A stretch of DNA of 64,000 nucleotides from Chloroflexota bacterium (GTDB lineage: Bacteria > Chloroflexota > Anaerolineae > Anaerolineales > Villigracilaceae), in the NCBI GenBank assembly GCA_021414245.1, contig JAIOOU010000004.1, forward strand, positions 124,001 to 188,000. The letters run 5' to 3'. The notes under the pieces were generated by a model. The model saw only the letters and a list, made by a program, of their open reading frames with translations, searched no databases and was not told where the DNA came from. How positions within the stretch are numbered: the first letter of the stretch is position 1; every line of letters starts with the position of its first letter. Below, piece by piece: positions 33,699 to 42,748 of the stretch. Both the position numbers and the translations under genes were made by a program.

Positions 33699-34868
33699 TT
33701 ATTTCCAGATATGCCCGTATTCGAATTCGCCTTTGATCAGCTGCCCTTCCGCGAAACGCTCGAATCGGAAGGGGCTGATATCCACGGTTTTGGATCTGCC
33801 GTCCAAAATTAATTCAGACATGCCGGCGCCGGCGGCAGGGGAGATCTTGAAGCCTGTGCCACTCAGTCCGCAGGCGAGATAAAAACCCGCGGGTCCCGCC
33901 GCGCCGAAAATGGGCCGCTGATCCGGGGTGAGCCCATCCCGGCCGACATGGACCGAGTGCAGGCCGCTCTCTTCGATCTTTGGGATGCGCCTGACCATGT
34001 TATCTATCAGGTTGTTGAGAAAATTCGGTGTGGGGGTTTGATCTTCCGCATCGGGCGCTTCGTTGCGCATGGATTCGTCCTCACCAGCCGCAAGGATCAG
34101 CGCGCTGCCTTCCGGGCGGAAATAACAATTGACCGTGTCGTCGATCACGGCCGGGAAGGTGCCCAGGGAAGGCGGACGATGCAGAAAAGCCACATCGTGG
34201 GTCCAGGTTTCGAGCGGGACGCTCACATTAGCCATCCTTGCGACATGTGCGGCCCAGGTTCCGGCTGCGTTGACAATGACCGGCGCGGAGAAATCACCCT
34301 GGTTCGTGCTGACACCGGTCACGTGTGCGCCGGCGGTGTGGATGGCGGTAACTTCGCAGTTCTGTGTCAGCGTGGCGCCGTTTCGTTTTGCAGAATCAAG
34401 CATCGAGTTTGTGGTCAGAGTCGCGTCTGCGTAGCCGGAGTCAGGCTCGTAGGCGGCGAAGTCAAATTGATCGGTTAAAAAATCAGGGGCGAGTTTTTTC
34501 ACATCCCCCGCAGTGATAATGGAGGTCTTGATTCCAATGCGCTGTTGATTGGCGACATTGCCGCGTAGTTTGTCCTCGTGTTCGCGTTTCGCGATCTGCA
34601 GGAATCCGGTACGCATGAAGCCGCATTCGCCGCCGACCCGTTCGCGCCAGTTGGTGAAGTATTTGCTGAAACTCACAAAGGCCAGCTCGGATTCAGCTTT
34701 GAGATCGTAATGCATGCGCACCAGTCCGCTGGAGTGGCCGGTGGCGCCGGAGGCAACGGTTTTGCGTTCGAGGATAAGCGGTTTGAGTCCGCGTTCGGCG
34801 AGATGGAAGGCAATGCTGACGCCGATCACGCCAGCGCCGATGATGATGGCATCGTGGGATTGAGTCAT
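33699..34868 (-). CDS. FAD-dependent amine oxidoreductase, sarcosine-oxidase/DAO family
   Basis: 389 residues. N-terminal FAD-binding motif IIIGAGVIGVSIAFHLAERG, then ERKTVASGATGHSSG typical of DAO-family proteins that oxidise N-methyl amino acids, and near the C-terminus GRDGLTPDQRPIFG and ACGLSGTGFKISPAAG closing the FAD site. It probably demethylates or oxidises a secondary amine such as sarcosine or another amino acid; the exact substrate is unknown. It diverges from the dimethylglycine-dehydrogenase-like gene at 34991, and both may serve stepwise removal of methyl groups. It is followed by the broken GNAT gene. Confidence 0.88.
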   Translation of the reverse strand: MTQSHDAIIIGAGVIGVSIAFHLAERGLKPLILERKTVASGATGHSSGLVRMHYDLKAESELAFVSFSKYFTNWRERVGGECGFMRTGFLQIAKREHEDKLRGNVANQQRIGIKTSIITAGDVKKLAPDFLTDQFDFAAYEPDSGYADATLTTNSMLDSAKRNGATLTQNCEVTAIHTAGAHVTGVSTNQGDFSAPVIVNAAGTWAAHVARMANVSVPLETWTHDVAFLHRPPSLGTFPAVIDDTVNCYFRPEGSALILAAGEDESMRNEAPDAEDQTPTPNFLNNLIDNMVRRIPKIEESGLHSVHVGRDGLTPDQRPIFGAAGPAGFYLACGLSGTGFKISPAAGAGMSELILDGRSKTVDISPFRFERFAEGQLIKGEFEYGHIWK

Positions 34869-34945
34869 GTGAATTCCCTTGAAAAGGATTTTTTGTTGGA
34901 GGGAATTTTAGCAGGTTATTCGGCGGGCGGGTCGCCCTGCAAGGT

Positions 34946-34951
34946 TATAAT
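34946..34951 (+). promoter_or_regulatory. Candidate -10 box before the dimethylglycine-dehydrogenase-like gene
   Basis: A perfect TATAAT lies 40 bases before the ATG at 34991 in the 122-base divergent gap. No consensus -35 is seen at the expected place, so an activator may be needed. AGGAG is well placed before the ATG. Confidence 0.4.
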
Positions 34952-34990
34952 CGGCGCAATTTCAGCATCCCGATTTAGGAGCGCAACTTT

Positions 34991-37402
34991 ATGAAGTCGC
35001 ATGTGCAGGTGGTCGTTGTCGGCGGTGGGATCGTGGGGACGAGTGTGCTGTACCATCTTGTAAAATTCGGCTGGACGGATGTGCTGCTGATCGAGCGCAA
35101 TGAATTGACCTCTGGTTCCACCTGGCATGCGGCCGGTGGATTCCACGCACAGAACGACGACCCGACCATTGCGGGACTTCAAGGTTATACCATTCGATTA
35201 TATAAAGAGATCGAGGCCGAGAGCGGACAAAACATCGGCATGCACATGACCGGCGGAGTCAGCCTCGCGACCACGCCGGAACGCTGGGAAATGCTCAAGG
35301 TCGAGAAATCGCGCTTTGAAACAATGAATATGGACACGCATCTCATCACACCCAAAGAAATTCAAGAAATGTGCCCCATTGTGGATTTGAAGGATGTGAT
35401 TGGCGGTTTATATGATGAATTCGAAGGCTACATGGATCCGCATGGGACCACACACGCGTATGCAGGCGCGGCACGCAAACGTGGCGGCGAAATTTCTTTG
35501 AATAATCGTGTACTTGAATTGAATCAACTGGTCAATGGTCAATGGTCAGTGGTGACAGAACAGGGAACGGTCATTGCTGAACACGTGGTCAATGCCGCCG
35601 GGTTATGGGCTCGTAAAGTGGGGAACATGGTTGGGATTAACTTGCCTGTCATACCCATGCAGCATCATTATTTGGTTACAGAAGACATTCCTGAATTGAT
35701 TAAATTAGAAAAGGAAATTATTTCAGTCACCGACCTGGAAGGCTTCACTTATCTTCAGCCTGACAGAAAAGGTGTTTTGCTCGGCGTTTATGAACAGAAT
35801 CCACGCCACTGGAAGACCGAGGGCGCCGATTGGGAATACGGCATGGAATTGCTTTCCACCGACATCGACCGCATCAGCCCTGAACTTGAAATTGGATTCA
35901 ATCGTTTTCCTGTACTGCAAAACGCAGGCATTCGACGCTGGGTGAACGGCGCATTCACATTTACGCCGGATGGGAATCCACTGGTGGGGCCGGTGCCCGG
36001 GATGAAGAATTGCTGGGTCGCGTGCGGATGCATGGGCGGTTTTTCACAAGGCGGCGCGATTGGGCTCACGCTTGCCAATTGGATGATCCATGGTGACCCT
36101 GGTTATGACATCTTCGGCATGGATGTCGCCCGTTATGGAAAATTCGCTTCCGATGATTCATATCTCAAGGCGAAAACCGCGCAATTTTATGCAAGGCGAT
36201 TTGTGATCTCGTATCCGAATGAAGAACTCCCCGCAGGGCGTCCGCTCAAGACCTCACCAAATTATGATGTGTTGAAAAAGGCGGGTGCTTTGTATGGTGT
36301 TACCTGGGGCATGGAAACCCCGCAGTATTTCACACCAAATCAAATTGATTTTATTGAAAAACCCACTCTTCGGCATTCCAATGCGTTTGATTTTGTGGCC
36401 GCAGAAGTCAGATCAACGCGGGAAGCGGCAGGTATGTTCGAGAGCGCAGTCTATGCTCGTTATGAAGTCTCAGGCCCGGGCGCGGAGGCGTGGCTGGATC
36501 ATCTGGTCGCATCGAAGCTGCCGAAGATTGGACGCATCAAACTGGCGCCGATGTTGAACAAAAATGGAAAGTTGATGGGTGACCTGACCATCAGCCGACT
36601 CGCCGAGGATCGTTTCTGGATCATCGGTTCGTATTATCTGCAGGAATGGCATATGCGCTGGTTCCATGAAAACCTTTCCGCAAATGAAGTGACGATCAAA
36701 AACCTTTCCGATGACTGGATGGGGTTTGCCTTGTCGGGCCCCAATTCAAGAAAAATTATTTCTCAGTTTGCCGGCGCGGACATGTCGAATGAAGCATTCC
36801 CATTTTTATCCTGCCGTGAAATGGAAGTGATATCTGCAAACGCAATGGTCGCGCGCATCTCGTTGACGGGCGAGTTGGGCTACGAGATCAATGTGCCTGT
36901 GGCATATCAACAGGCCTTATATGCTGCGCTGACCGAAGCTGGCAGGAATTTGGGATTGGTCAACATCGGCAATCGTGCCCTCGATAGTCTGCGGCTAGAG
37001 AAGAGTTATGGCATTTGGAGCGCTGAGTTCACGCAGGGATACACGCCCGGAATGTCTTATCTCAAGGATTTCATCCCCTTTGATAAAGGTGATTTTATCG
37101 GGCGTGAGGCGGCGTTGAAGGAAAAGGTGACAGGTGCAGCTCAAACTCTCGTTGCTTTACAAGTTGATTCAATCGATGCCGATGCTCCAGTGTATGCTCC
37201 CGTGAAATCCAATGGCAAAGTCGTTGGATTTATCACATCGTCTGCTTATGGACATTTCGTGAAGGAGAGTCTGGCTTTGGCGTATGTTGAAAAGGAATTT
37301 GTCGATGCTGATCTAACAGTGGATGTGATCGGTGAAGCGAAGCAGGCGATTGTGTTGAAAGAACCTGCCTATGATCCCAAAGGCGAGAAGTTAAGAGCGT
37401 AG
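34991..37402 (+). CDS. Dimethylglycine/sarcosine-dehydrogenase-like FAD protein fused to a GcvT domain
   Basis: 803 residues. The N-terminal FAD domain (about 1-370) has VVVVGGGIVGTSVLYHL and ERNELTSGSTWHAAGG, with the His of TWHAAGG where dimethylglycine dehydrogenases attach FAD covalently. A linker domain leads to a C-terminal aminomethyltransferase (GcvT-like) half (about 430-800): LSGPNSRKII, SLTGELGYEINV, ALDSLRLEKSYG. Family knowledge: the oxidase half removes a methyl group from an N-methyl amino acid and the folate half captures the formaldehyde as methylene-tetrahydrofolate. The substrate is probably dimethylglycine or sarcosine. AGGAG precedes the ATG. Confidence 0.92.
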   Translation: MKSHVQVVVVGGGIVGTSVLYHLVKFGWTDVLLIERNELTSGSTWHAAGGFHAQNDDPTIAGLQGYTIRLYKEIEAESGQNIGMHMTGGVSLATTPERWEMLKVEKSRFETMNMDTHLITPKEIQEMCPIVDLKDVIGGLYDEFEGYMDPHGTTHAYAGAARKRGGEISLNNRVLELNQLVNGQWSVVTEQGTVIAEHVVNAAGLWARKVGNMVGINLPVIPMQHHYLVTEDIPELIKLEKEIISVTDLEGFTYLQPDRKGVLLGVYEQNPRHWKTEGADWEYGMELLSTDIDRISPELEIGFNRFPVLQNAGIRRWVNGAFTFTPDGNPLVGPVPGMKNCWVACGCMGGFSQGGAIGLTLANWMIHGDPGYDIFGMDVARYGKFASDDSYLKAKTAQFYARRFVISYPNEELPAGRPLKTSPNYDVLKKAGALYGVTWGMETPQYFTPNQIDFIEKPTLRHSNAFDFVAAEVRSTREAAGMFESAVYARYEVSGPGAEAWLDHLVASKLPKIGRIKLAPMLNKNGKLMGDLTISRLAEDRFWIIGSYYLQEWHMRWFHENLSANEVTIKNLSDDWMGFALSGPNSRKIISQFAGADMSNEAFPFLSCREMEVISANAMVARISLTGELGYEINVPVAYQQALYAALTEAGRNLGLVNIGNRALDSLRLEKSYGIWSAEFTQGYTPGMSYLKDFIPFDKGDFIGREAALKEKVTGAAQTLVALQVDSIDADAPVYAPVKSNGKVVGFITSSAYGHFVKESLALAYVEKEFVDADLTVDVIGEAKQAIVLKEPAYDPKGEKLRA

Positions 37403-37410
37403 GATCATTT

Positions 37411-37477
37411 ACCGCGAAGAGCGCAAAGGACGCAAAGATTAAAAGCTCTTCTTGGCGCTCTTCGCGAGCTTCGCGGT
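37411..37477. repeat. Intergenic inverted repeat (CGCGAAGAGCGCAAAG type)
   Basis: ACCGCGAA (37411-37418) pairs with TTCGCGGT (37470-37477), with inner GAGCGC / GCGCTC pairing around AAAGCTCTTCTTGG. It fills the gap between the dimethylglycine-dehydrogenase-like gene and the CocE gene. Strings such as CGCAAAGGACGCAAAG recur between genes in many environmental genomes (from memory), so it is probably one copy of a dispersed palindromic repeat. Confidence 0.6.
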
Positions 37478-37494
37478 TCAAAAATGGATAACCC

Positions 37495-39504
37495 ATGACC
37501 CCATACCAAACCAAAGTCCTCTACAACGTTCGCATCAAAATGCGCGATGACATCGAACTCTCCGCCAATCTCTTCATGCCGATTCCAAAAACGGATGATG
37601 AGAAATTCCCTGTCATCCTCGAAATGATCCCTTATCGCAAAGATGACTGGCGCTATGTCACCGACCATCAGCGAATGCTGTACTTTGCTGAAAGAGGATT
37701 CGCCTGCTGCAGGCTCGATATCCGTGGCACAGGCAGCAGCCAGGGGATTGCGCGCGATGAATACACCGCCGAAGAAACACAGGATGGATACGAAACCGTC
37801 GAGTGGCTGGCTGCGCAGGATTGGTGCAGTGGCAATGTGGGCATGTGGGGAATGAGCTATGGCGGCTTCACGTCGATTCAAGTGGCAAAGATGCAGCCGC
37901 CACATTTGAAAGCGATCGTCGCCGTCTATGCCACGGATGATCGTTACGTCGATGACTCACATTACTTGGGCGGATGCAAAACAGCCAGTGAGTGGGCGCA
38001 GTATGCCGTCAGCCAGGTGGGGTCGAATGCGATGCCTCCAAAGAAGGAATATGTACGGGGTGACTGGGCAGCCCAATGGAAGGAAAGACTCGAAAAGACT
38101 CCGCTATGGCTTGAATACTGGCTGCGCAATCAAACCGATGGCGCTTATTGGCGCACGGGGTCATTGAATCCGGAATATGAAAAAATAACGTGTGCACTTT
38201 ACAGCATCGGCGGCTGGATGGATAGCTACGTCAATGCGGCGGTGCGCATACATGAAAAATGTATTAATGCGCCCCGCAAATGTTTGATCGGCAATTGGAA
38301 TCATCAAATGCCCGATATCGCAATTCCCGGGCCGAACCTCGATTACCTGCATGAGATGACGCGTTTTTTTGAATATTGGTTAAAGGGAATTGATAACGGC
38401 ATCATGAATGAGCCAGCTTTCACGTTCATGCGCCGCGAATATACCGTGCCTGAAGCATTCCCTGCGATGATGAACGGTGAATGGATGAGTACAGATGTCT
38501 ACCCGTTGACCTCGACTCGCCTTAAAGAATTTTGTCTTGGTGATAAAAACTTGTCTGCTCAACAAGCAGACGCATCTTCCTCCGACCATTATTTGAATCG
38601 TCCCGCCCACGGCACGGCCTCATCTTATTGCTGGGGCGCTGGCGTGCCGCCCAATGGACTCTTTCGTGACCTGCGTCCGGACGAATCAGTCATTCCCGTG
38701 TACACAAGTGGCGTATTAACCGAGCCGCTGGATTTCATGGGCATGCCCGAAGTGATCCTGCATTTGAGTTCATCCGCGCCTGTTGCGTATGCAGTCGTGC
38801 GCCTGACTGATGTCGCGCCCGATGGCACGTCCGCACAAGTGACTGCGGGCATTTTGAATCTCACGCATCGAAATAGTCATGAGCACCCCGAAGCCTTAAC
38901 CCCGAATGAAGTCTGCGAAGTGAAAATAAAAATGCGTGCCACGGCCTATCGTTTCCTGCCTGGCCATCGCATTCGATTGACGATTTCCAGCACCTATTGG
39001 CCGTTGATCTTTCCGTCGCCCTATAAAGCGGATAATTATCTACATCGCGGCGGAAAACATAATTCACGTTTAATTTTGCCTGTTGTGGATCAAGAATCGC
39101 TGCCCGTTCCGCAATTCAAAACCACACCGCCTGAAATGATCGCGATGGGCGAGAGCATCTTCGATGTGTCCGAATGGAAGATCGAAGAGGATGTCATCGC
39201 AGGTTCGCTGACCGTCAAATCCTACGGCGGGGACCGTTCCACGCTGCCCGATGGAACCGTCATCACCACGTCAGAACGAATTAACATGACCGCGTATCAT
39301 CAAGACCCCGCCCACGCGCAATTCTATAATGACATCAATTACCATCTCGTCGAGCATGGACAGGACATCCACATCCAATCCACAGGCTCGATCCGCACCA
39401 CGGAGGCGAATTTTCATTTGGATATTCAATTAATTGTGAAGTTAAATGGGAATGTGTTCTTCCAAAAATCCTGGCTCGAGAGCGTCAGGAGGAATCTGGT
39501 GTAG
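37495..39504 (+). CDS. CocE/NonD-type hydrolase (X-prolyl dipeptidyl-peptidase S15 family)
   Basis: 669 residues. An alpha/beta hydrolase domain (about 10-310) with nucleophile elbow GMWGMSYGGFTS, then a C-terminal jelly-roll (about 330-560) with AQVTAGILNLTHR and RFLPGHRIRLTISSTYWP, as in CocE esterases and S15 peptidases. LDIRGTGSSQG is the usual strand-turn before the nucleophile. About 100 further residues after the jelly-roll form an extra beta-rich part (YGGDRSTLPDGTVI). No signal peptide. The substrate could be an ester, amide or X-Pro peptide. It follows the dimethylglycine-dehydrogenase-like gene after a palindromic repeat. Confidence 0.88.
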   Translation: MTPYQTKVLYNVRIKMRDDIELSANLFMPIPKTDDEKFPVILEMIPYRKDDWRYVTDHQRMLYFAERGFACCRLDIRGTGSSQGIARDEYTAEETQDGYETVEWLAAQDWCSGNVGMWGMSYGGFTSIQVAKMQPPHLKAIVAVYATDDRYVDDSHYLGGCKTASEWAQYAVSQVGSNAMPPKKEYVRGDWAAQWKERLEKTPLWLEYWLRNQTDGAYWRTGSLNPEYEKITCALYSIGGWMDSYVNAAVRIHEKCINAPRKCLIGNWNHQMPDIAIPGPNLDYLHEMTRFFEYWLKGIDNGIMNEPAFTFMRREYTVPEAFPAMMNGEWMSTDVYPLTSTRLKEFCLGDKNLSAQQADASSSDHYLNRPAHGTASSYCWGAGVPPNGLFRDLRPDESVIPVYTSGVLTEPLDFMGMPEVILHLSSSAPVAYAVVRLTDVAPDGTSAQVTAGILNLTHRNSHEHPEALTPNEVCEVKIKMRATAYRFLPGHRIRLTISSTYWPLIFPSPYKADNYLHRGGKHNSRLILPVVDQESLPVPQFKTTPPEMIAMGESIFDVSEWKIEEDVIAGSLTVKSYGGDRSTLPDGTVITTSERINMTAYHQDPAHAQFYNDINYHLVEHGQDIHIQSTGSIRTTEANFHLDIQLIVKLNGNVFFQKSWLESVRRNLV

Positions 39505-39544
39505 AAATAAAATCGGAGACGAACTCGTCTCCGATTTTATTTTC
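39505..39544. terminator. Bidirectional terminator between convergent genes
   Basis: A perfect 17-bp stem, AAATAAAATCGGAGACG (39505-39521) with CGTCTCCGATTTTATTT (39526-39542), and an AACT loop. T-rich sequence follows on both strands, so it can end both the CocE transcript and that of the convergent DUF1295 gene. Confidence 0.92.
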
Positions 39545-39557
39545 ATTTTGTGATTGA

Positions 39558-40424
39558 TTACAACTTTGGAATCAGCACCGGTGTATTCTTCTTGTACGTT
39601 TCATAATCTTCCTGCCCGCCCCATTTTTCGTCCGCGCGCTTTTCCAGCAGGGGTACTCCGCTGACGCGGGTGAGCAGCAGGGTCACAAAGAGAGGCGAGA
39701 TCAGCGCGATCCACTGCCAGCCTTGCAAAACGGGTAACGCAATCACCGCGATGCCCACCCAAAGCAGAATCTCACCGAAGTAATTGGGGTGCCGGGAACG
39801 GGACCAAAGACCGGTTTGAATGAACTTTCCCTTGTTGGCGGGGTCGGCGTTGAAGCGGCTTTTTTGCGAGTCCGCTGTGACCTCGATTGCGAATCCGATC
39901 ACCCAGAGCAAAGCGCCGATGACCGCGAAGGCATCCAGGCTTTTGTGTGTGGAAGTGGTGATCGCCACCAGTGCGGCTGCGGCGGTGAAGGTCACCCACA
40001 GCCCTTGAATGGTCCACACATTGAGGAAACGAATGAAGGAAGGTTTGATCTCGTCAAAGCGGCCGTCTTTGCCCGCTTTTTGGATGCGGGTGAACAAAAA
40101 GGAGCCGAGACGGATCGCCCAGATCACCACCAGTGCGAATAACAGCATGGATCGGGCATCCATGCTTGGGCTGAGGGACACTGCCATGATCATCACGGCA
40201 ATATAAGTCAGGCTGCCTGTGATATCGAAGAATTTCTCGGTTTGCAGGAAGTAGGCCGGGATGAATGCCAGCCACTGGACGAGAAATGCCACGCCAACGG
40301 TGAGCATGAACACGGGAGTGCCATTCAGCGAGTCCCCACCCTGACTGCCCGCCAGCGCCACCAGATAGCCAATTAATATTTCAACGGGAAAGACAATGAG
40401 CGAAATGAGGTCGGTTCTTTTCAT
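39558..40424 (-). CDS. DUF1295 / steroid 5-alpha-reductase-like membrane protein
   Basis: 288 residues with about seven to eight hydrophobic segments. The C-terminal signature FIQTGLWSRSRHPNYFGEIL and QEDYETYKKNTPVLIP are diagnostic of DUF1295, the membrane methyltransferase/steroid-reductase-like group. Relatives reduce or methylate lipophilic substrates, but the function here is unknown. Alone on the minus strand, convergent with CocE and divergent from the membrane-protein pair at 40668. The 243-base gap at 40425-40667 holds no gene; TTTGGA and TACACT (about 40575-40602) are a weak promoter candidate for the plus strand. Confidence 0.88.
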   Translation of the reverse strand: MKRTDLISLIVFPVEILIGYLVALAGSQGGDSLNGTPVFMLTVGVAFLVQWLAFIPAYFLQTEKFFDITGSLTYIAVMIMAVSLSPSMDARSMLLFALVVIWAIRLGSFLFTRIQKAGKDGRFDEIKPSFIRFLNVWTIQGLWVTFTAAAALVAITTSTHKSLDAFAVIGALLWVIGFAIEVTADSQKSRFNADPANKGKFIQTGLWSRSRHPNYFGEILLWVGIAVIALPVLQGWQWIALISPLFVTLLLTRVSGVPLLEKRADEKWGGQEDYETYKKNTPVLIPKL

Positions 40425-40667
40425 GATGTTTCATCCTTATTAAATTTGATGGTCCAGACATGCCTGTGCATCTTCTTTTACCGGTCCCTTGCTGATAAAC
40501 GAAATTATACGCCTTCCCATCGAACCTGGTGGGCGAGTGTTGGCTGGACGGAATTTGGAATGATCTCCGCGCTTAATTTGGATTTCATCTGACTGGGTTA
40601 CACTTGGGGTATATCCGTTTTCAGGCTGCCTCCAAATTCGACCTGCGGAACAATGGAGAGGTAATTC

Positions 40668-41435
40668 ATGAAAGAACCAAACCAAACACTGACCATCCAG
40701 CCCCGCCGCATCACCCAGCTCCTCCTCGGCGCGGCCATCGTTGTCGCCGTTTTTTCCTTCATCGGTCAGTATCTGACCCTTTTTCCCGGGTCCTTCCAGG
40801 TCCATAACCCTGCAGAAGCCTATATTCTGGACAATTATTTCATCCTTGAGTTCAAACTCAATAGCATGTCCAATATTGTGGTCTTTTTTACCTCGTTCAT
40901 TCTTTTGTCAGCTGTGGCATTGTTATTTTTCCTGATCGCCATGCGCAAGGCTTCCATCCTGGATAGGTTCAAACGAAGCTGGCTTGCCTTTGCCTTGTTT
41001 TTCCTGTACCTGTCGGTGGATACGGCATCGATCCTGCCCGAAAAATATGTCAAGTTCTACAATTCCTGGACCAACGCGAACGGCTGGTTCACCTTCAGAT
41101 GGGGTTTTATCCTGGCAGCCTTGTTGATCCTTGGGTTTTTGTTGCGCGGCTTTTTCAGCCAACTTGAGGCCGGGTTCAGGTCACGCCTGTTCACCTCCAT
41201 CGGCTTGTACTATGCGGGACTGCTGGGCGTTGAACTATTCAGCGGCCATTACACAACGTATTTCAATCCCCAAACCCTCGGGCTGTCGATCCTGGTCTTT
41301 GCAGCGGAACTGACGGAATTTGGCGGGTTGATCCTGCTCATCAACAGTCTGCTGGACTATATTGGGATGTCCTTTCCTGAGATCCGCTTCTTAACCCGGT
41401 CCAAAGATTCAAAGCTGCCTTCAGGAGATGAATAA
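40668..41435 (+). CDS. Multi-pass membrane protein, first of a tandem paralogous pair
   Basis: 255 residues with about six to seven hydrophobic segments and a basic N-terminal tail. It aligns along its length with the next protein: LGAAIVVAVFSFIGQYLTLFP here and a similar opening there, both with a WT-x-x-NGWF segment and an LFSGHY/IFSGKY segment. The third-helix motif is YLSVDTASILPEKY, whereas the neighbour has YLSIDEQAMLHEKL, so this copy keeps the Asp and one Glu but lacks the Glu and His. I do not know a named family. GGAGAGG precedes the ATG. Confidence 0.75.
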   Translation: MKEPNQTLTIQPRRITQLLLGAAIVVAVFSFIGQYLTLFPGSFQVHNPAEAYILDNYFILEFKLNSMSNIVVFFTSFILLSAVALLFFLIAMRKASILDRFKRSWLAFALFFLYLSVDTASILPEKYVKFYNSWTNANGWFTFRWGFILAALLILGFLLRGFFSQLEAGFRSRLFTSIGLYYAGLLGVELFSGHYTTYFNPQTLGLSILVFAAELTEFGGLILLINSLLDYIGMSFPEIRFLTRSKDSKLPSGDE

Positions 41436-41436
41436 A

Positions 41437-42207
41437 ATGAAAAACACAGAGTATGCCCAGGAAATCCGGCCGGGCCGGATCGTCCGTATCTTTTTTATCG
41501 CAACCATCCTTCTCGGGATTTTAAGTTTTATCGGCCAGCTGCTCAGGTTGTTTCCGAAAGATTACAGCATCAACGGTCCGCTGGAGGAATCTTTTCTTGA
41601 CATCTTCATCTATCAATTTGGGGTCAATACCGAAGCCAATATTGCAACGCACTTCAACACCCTGATCCTGGTCATCGTCGCAGCCCTGTTCCTGGTCATT
41701 GCGGTATTGAAATATACGCAGAAGGACCGCTTCAGACTCAGCTGGCTGGTGCTCAGCCTGTTTGTTCTGTACCTGTCCATTGACGAGCAGGCCATGCTGC
41801 ATGAAAAACTCAGCAAACTGTTCTCGGGCTGGACCAGCCTAAACGGCTGGTTTGAATACAAATGGGTCATTCCGGGCATTGCCGGGGTGCTTGTCTTTGC
41901 GGTGCTCTTCATCCCCTTCTTTTTTCACCTGGAGACCCGCTTCAAGGCACTCTTTATCGTTGCGACCGTCATGTACTTTTCCGGTGCCCTGGGGAGCGAG
42001 ATCTTCAGCGGCAAGTATGCCAGCCTGCATGGTACCAAAAACATCACCTATTCCCTGATGACCACGATCGAGGAGATGCTGGAATTCAACGGGGTGAACT
42101 TGTTGATGTATTCCCTGCTGCTCTACATCCAGGCTTACTTTGGCGATATTCGTCTGATCGTCGGGACAAAAAAACCGGACAGTGGGCAGCAAACCGCTGG
42201 CAGGTAG
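41437..42207 (+). CDS. Multi-pass membrane protein, second of a tandem paralogous pair
   Basis: About 256 residues, six to seven hydrophobic segments. The motif YLSIDEQAMLHEKL (Asp-Glu-x4-His-Glu) at the start of a loop could hold a metal or be catalytic; similar DE-x4-HE motifs occur in uncharacterised Chloroflexota membrane proteins in my recollection. A second acidic cluster, MTTIEEMLEFNG, lies near the C-terminus. ATG 41437 is chosen because AGGAG is 9 bases upstream; ATG 41428, inside the previous gene, is too close to it. It arose by duplication with the gene before it. Function unknown. Confidence 0.75.
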   Translation: MKNTEYAQEIRPGRIVRIFFIATILLGILSFIGQLLRLFPKDYSINGPLEESFLDIFIYQFGVNTEANIATHFNTLILVIVAALFLVIAVLKYTQKDRFRLSWLVLSLFVLYLSIDEQAMLHEKLSKLFSGWTSLNGWFEYKWVIPGIAGVLVFAVLFIPFFFHLETRFKALFIVATVMYFSGALGSEIFSGKYASLHGTKNITYSLMTTIEEMLEFNGVNLLMYSLLLYIQAYFGDIRLIVGTKKPDSGQQTAGR

Positions 42208-42220
42208 GAGGGGACCGGTC

Positions 42221-42556
42221 ATGTCCGATCAGAAACACAATATAGTCTGGTCCTCTGAACAGGGTGACCTGCGCAGGCAAACCAAAACTTCGAATGTCGT
42301 TTCCCTGCCGCCTCAACAGCAGACGGTATATCTGCACCGTGAATCCAGCGGGCGCGGCGGCAAGGCGGTTACGCTTGTAAAAAAGCTGGTCCTGTCTGCG
42401 GACGATCTAGGGACCCTGGCGAAAAAACTGAAAAATGAATGCGGCGCCGGCGGTACGATCAAGGATGGCCTGATCGAGATCCAGGGCGAGCATCGTGAGA
42501 AGATCGCCGCTGTCCTGCAGAAGCTTGGGTACAAGGTCAAAATAGCCGGTGGGTGA
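42221..42556 (+). CDS. SUI1/eIF1-like translation factor (YciH family)
   Basis: About 111 residues. A flexible N-terminus is followed by a SUI1 domain (about 38-110): VYLHRESSGRGGKAVTLVKK, then CGAGGTIKDGLIEIQGEH and AVLQKLGYKVKIAGG. Bacterial YciH proteins bind the small ribosomal subunit and, like eIF1, can affect start-site choice, especially under stress; this is family knowledge. AGGAGGGG lies before ATG 42221. It follows the membrane-protein pair by 13 bases and is followed by a perfect terminator. Confidence 0.93.
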   Translation: MSDQKHNIVWSSEQGDLRRQTKTSNVVSLPPQQQTVYLHRESSGRGGKAVTLVKKLVLSADDLGTLAKKLKNECGAGGTIKDGLIEIQGEHREKIAAVLQKLGYKVKIAGG

Positions 42557-42571
42557 ATTGCCTGCTCATCC

Positions 42572-42604
42572 AAAAGGACTCCGCAATTGCGGAGTCCTTT
42601 TTCT
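42572..42604 (+). terminator. Rho-independent terminator
   Basis: A perfect 30-base palindrome (42572-42601: AAAAGGACTCCGCAA then its mirror) followed by TTTTC. It ends the SUI1 transcript. Confidence 0.9.
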
Positions 42605-42748
42605 ATTAAACTGCGTTTAGTGCCAATTGTTCGAGTGGAAGATTGTTGTATTTGCCTGAGTCTTTCCGCATTCATTTCAAAGATTTGCATACTCAAAAAG
42701 GCGGAACTTTTTTGTGCCGTCCCCGTCAATATTAGCAATGGAGACAAA

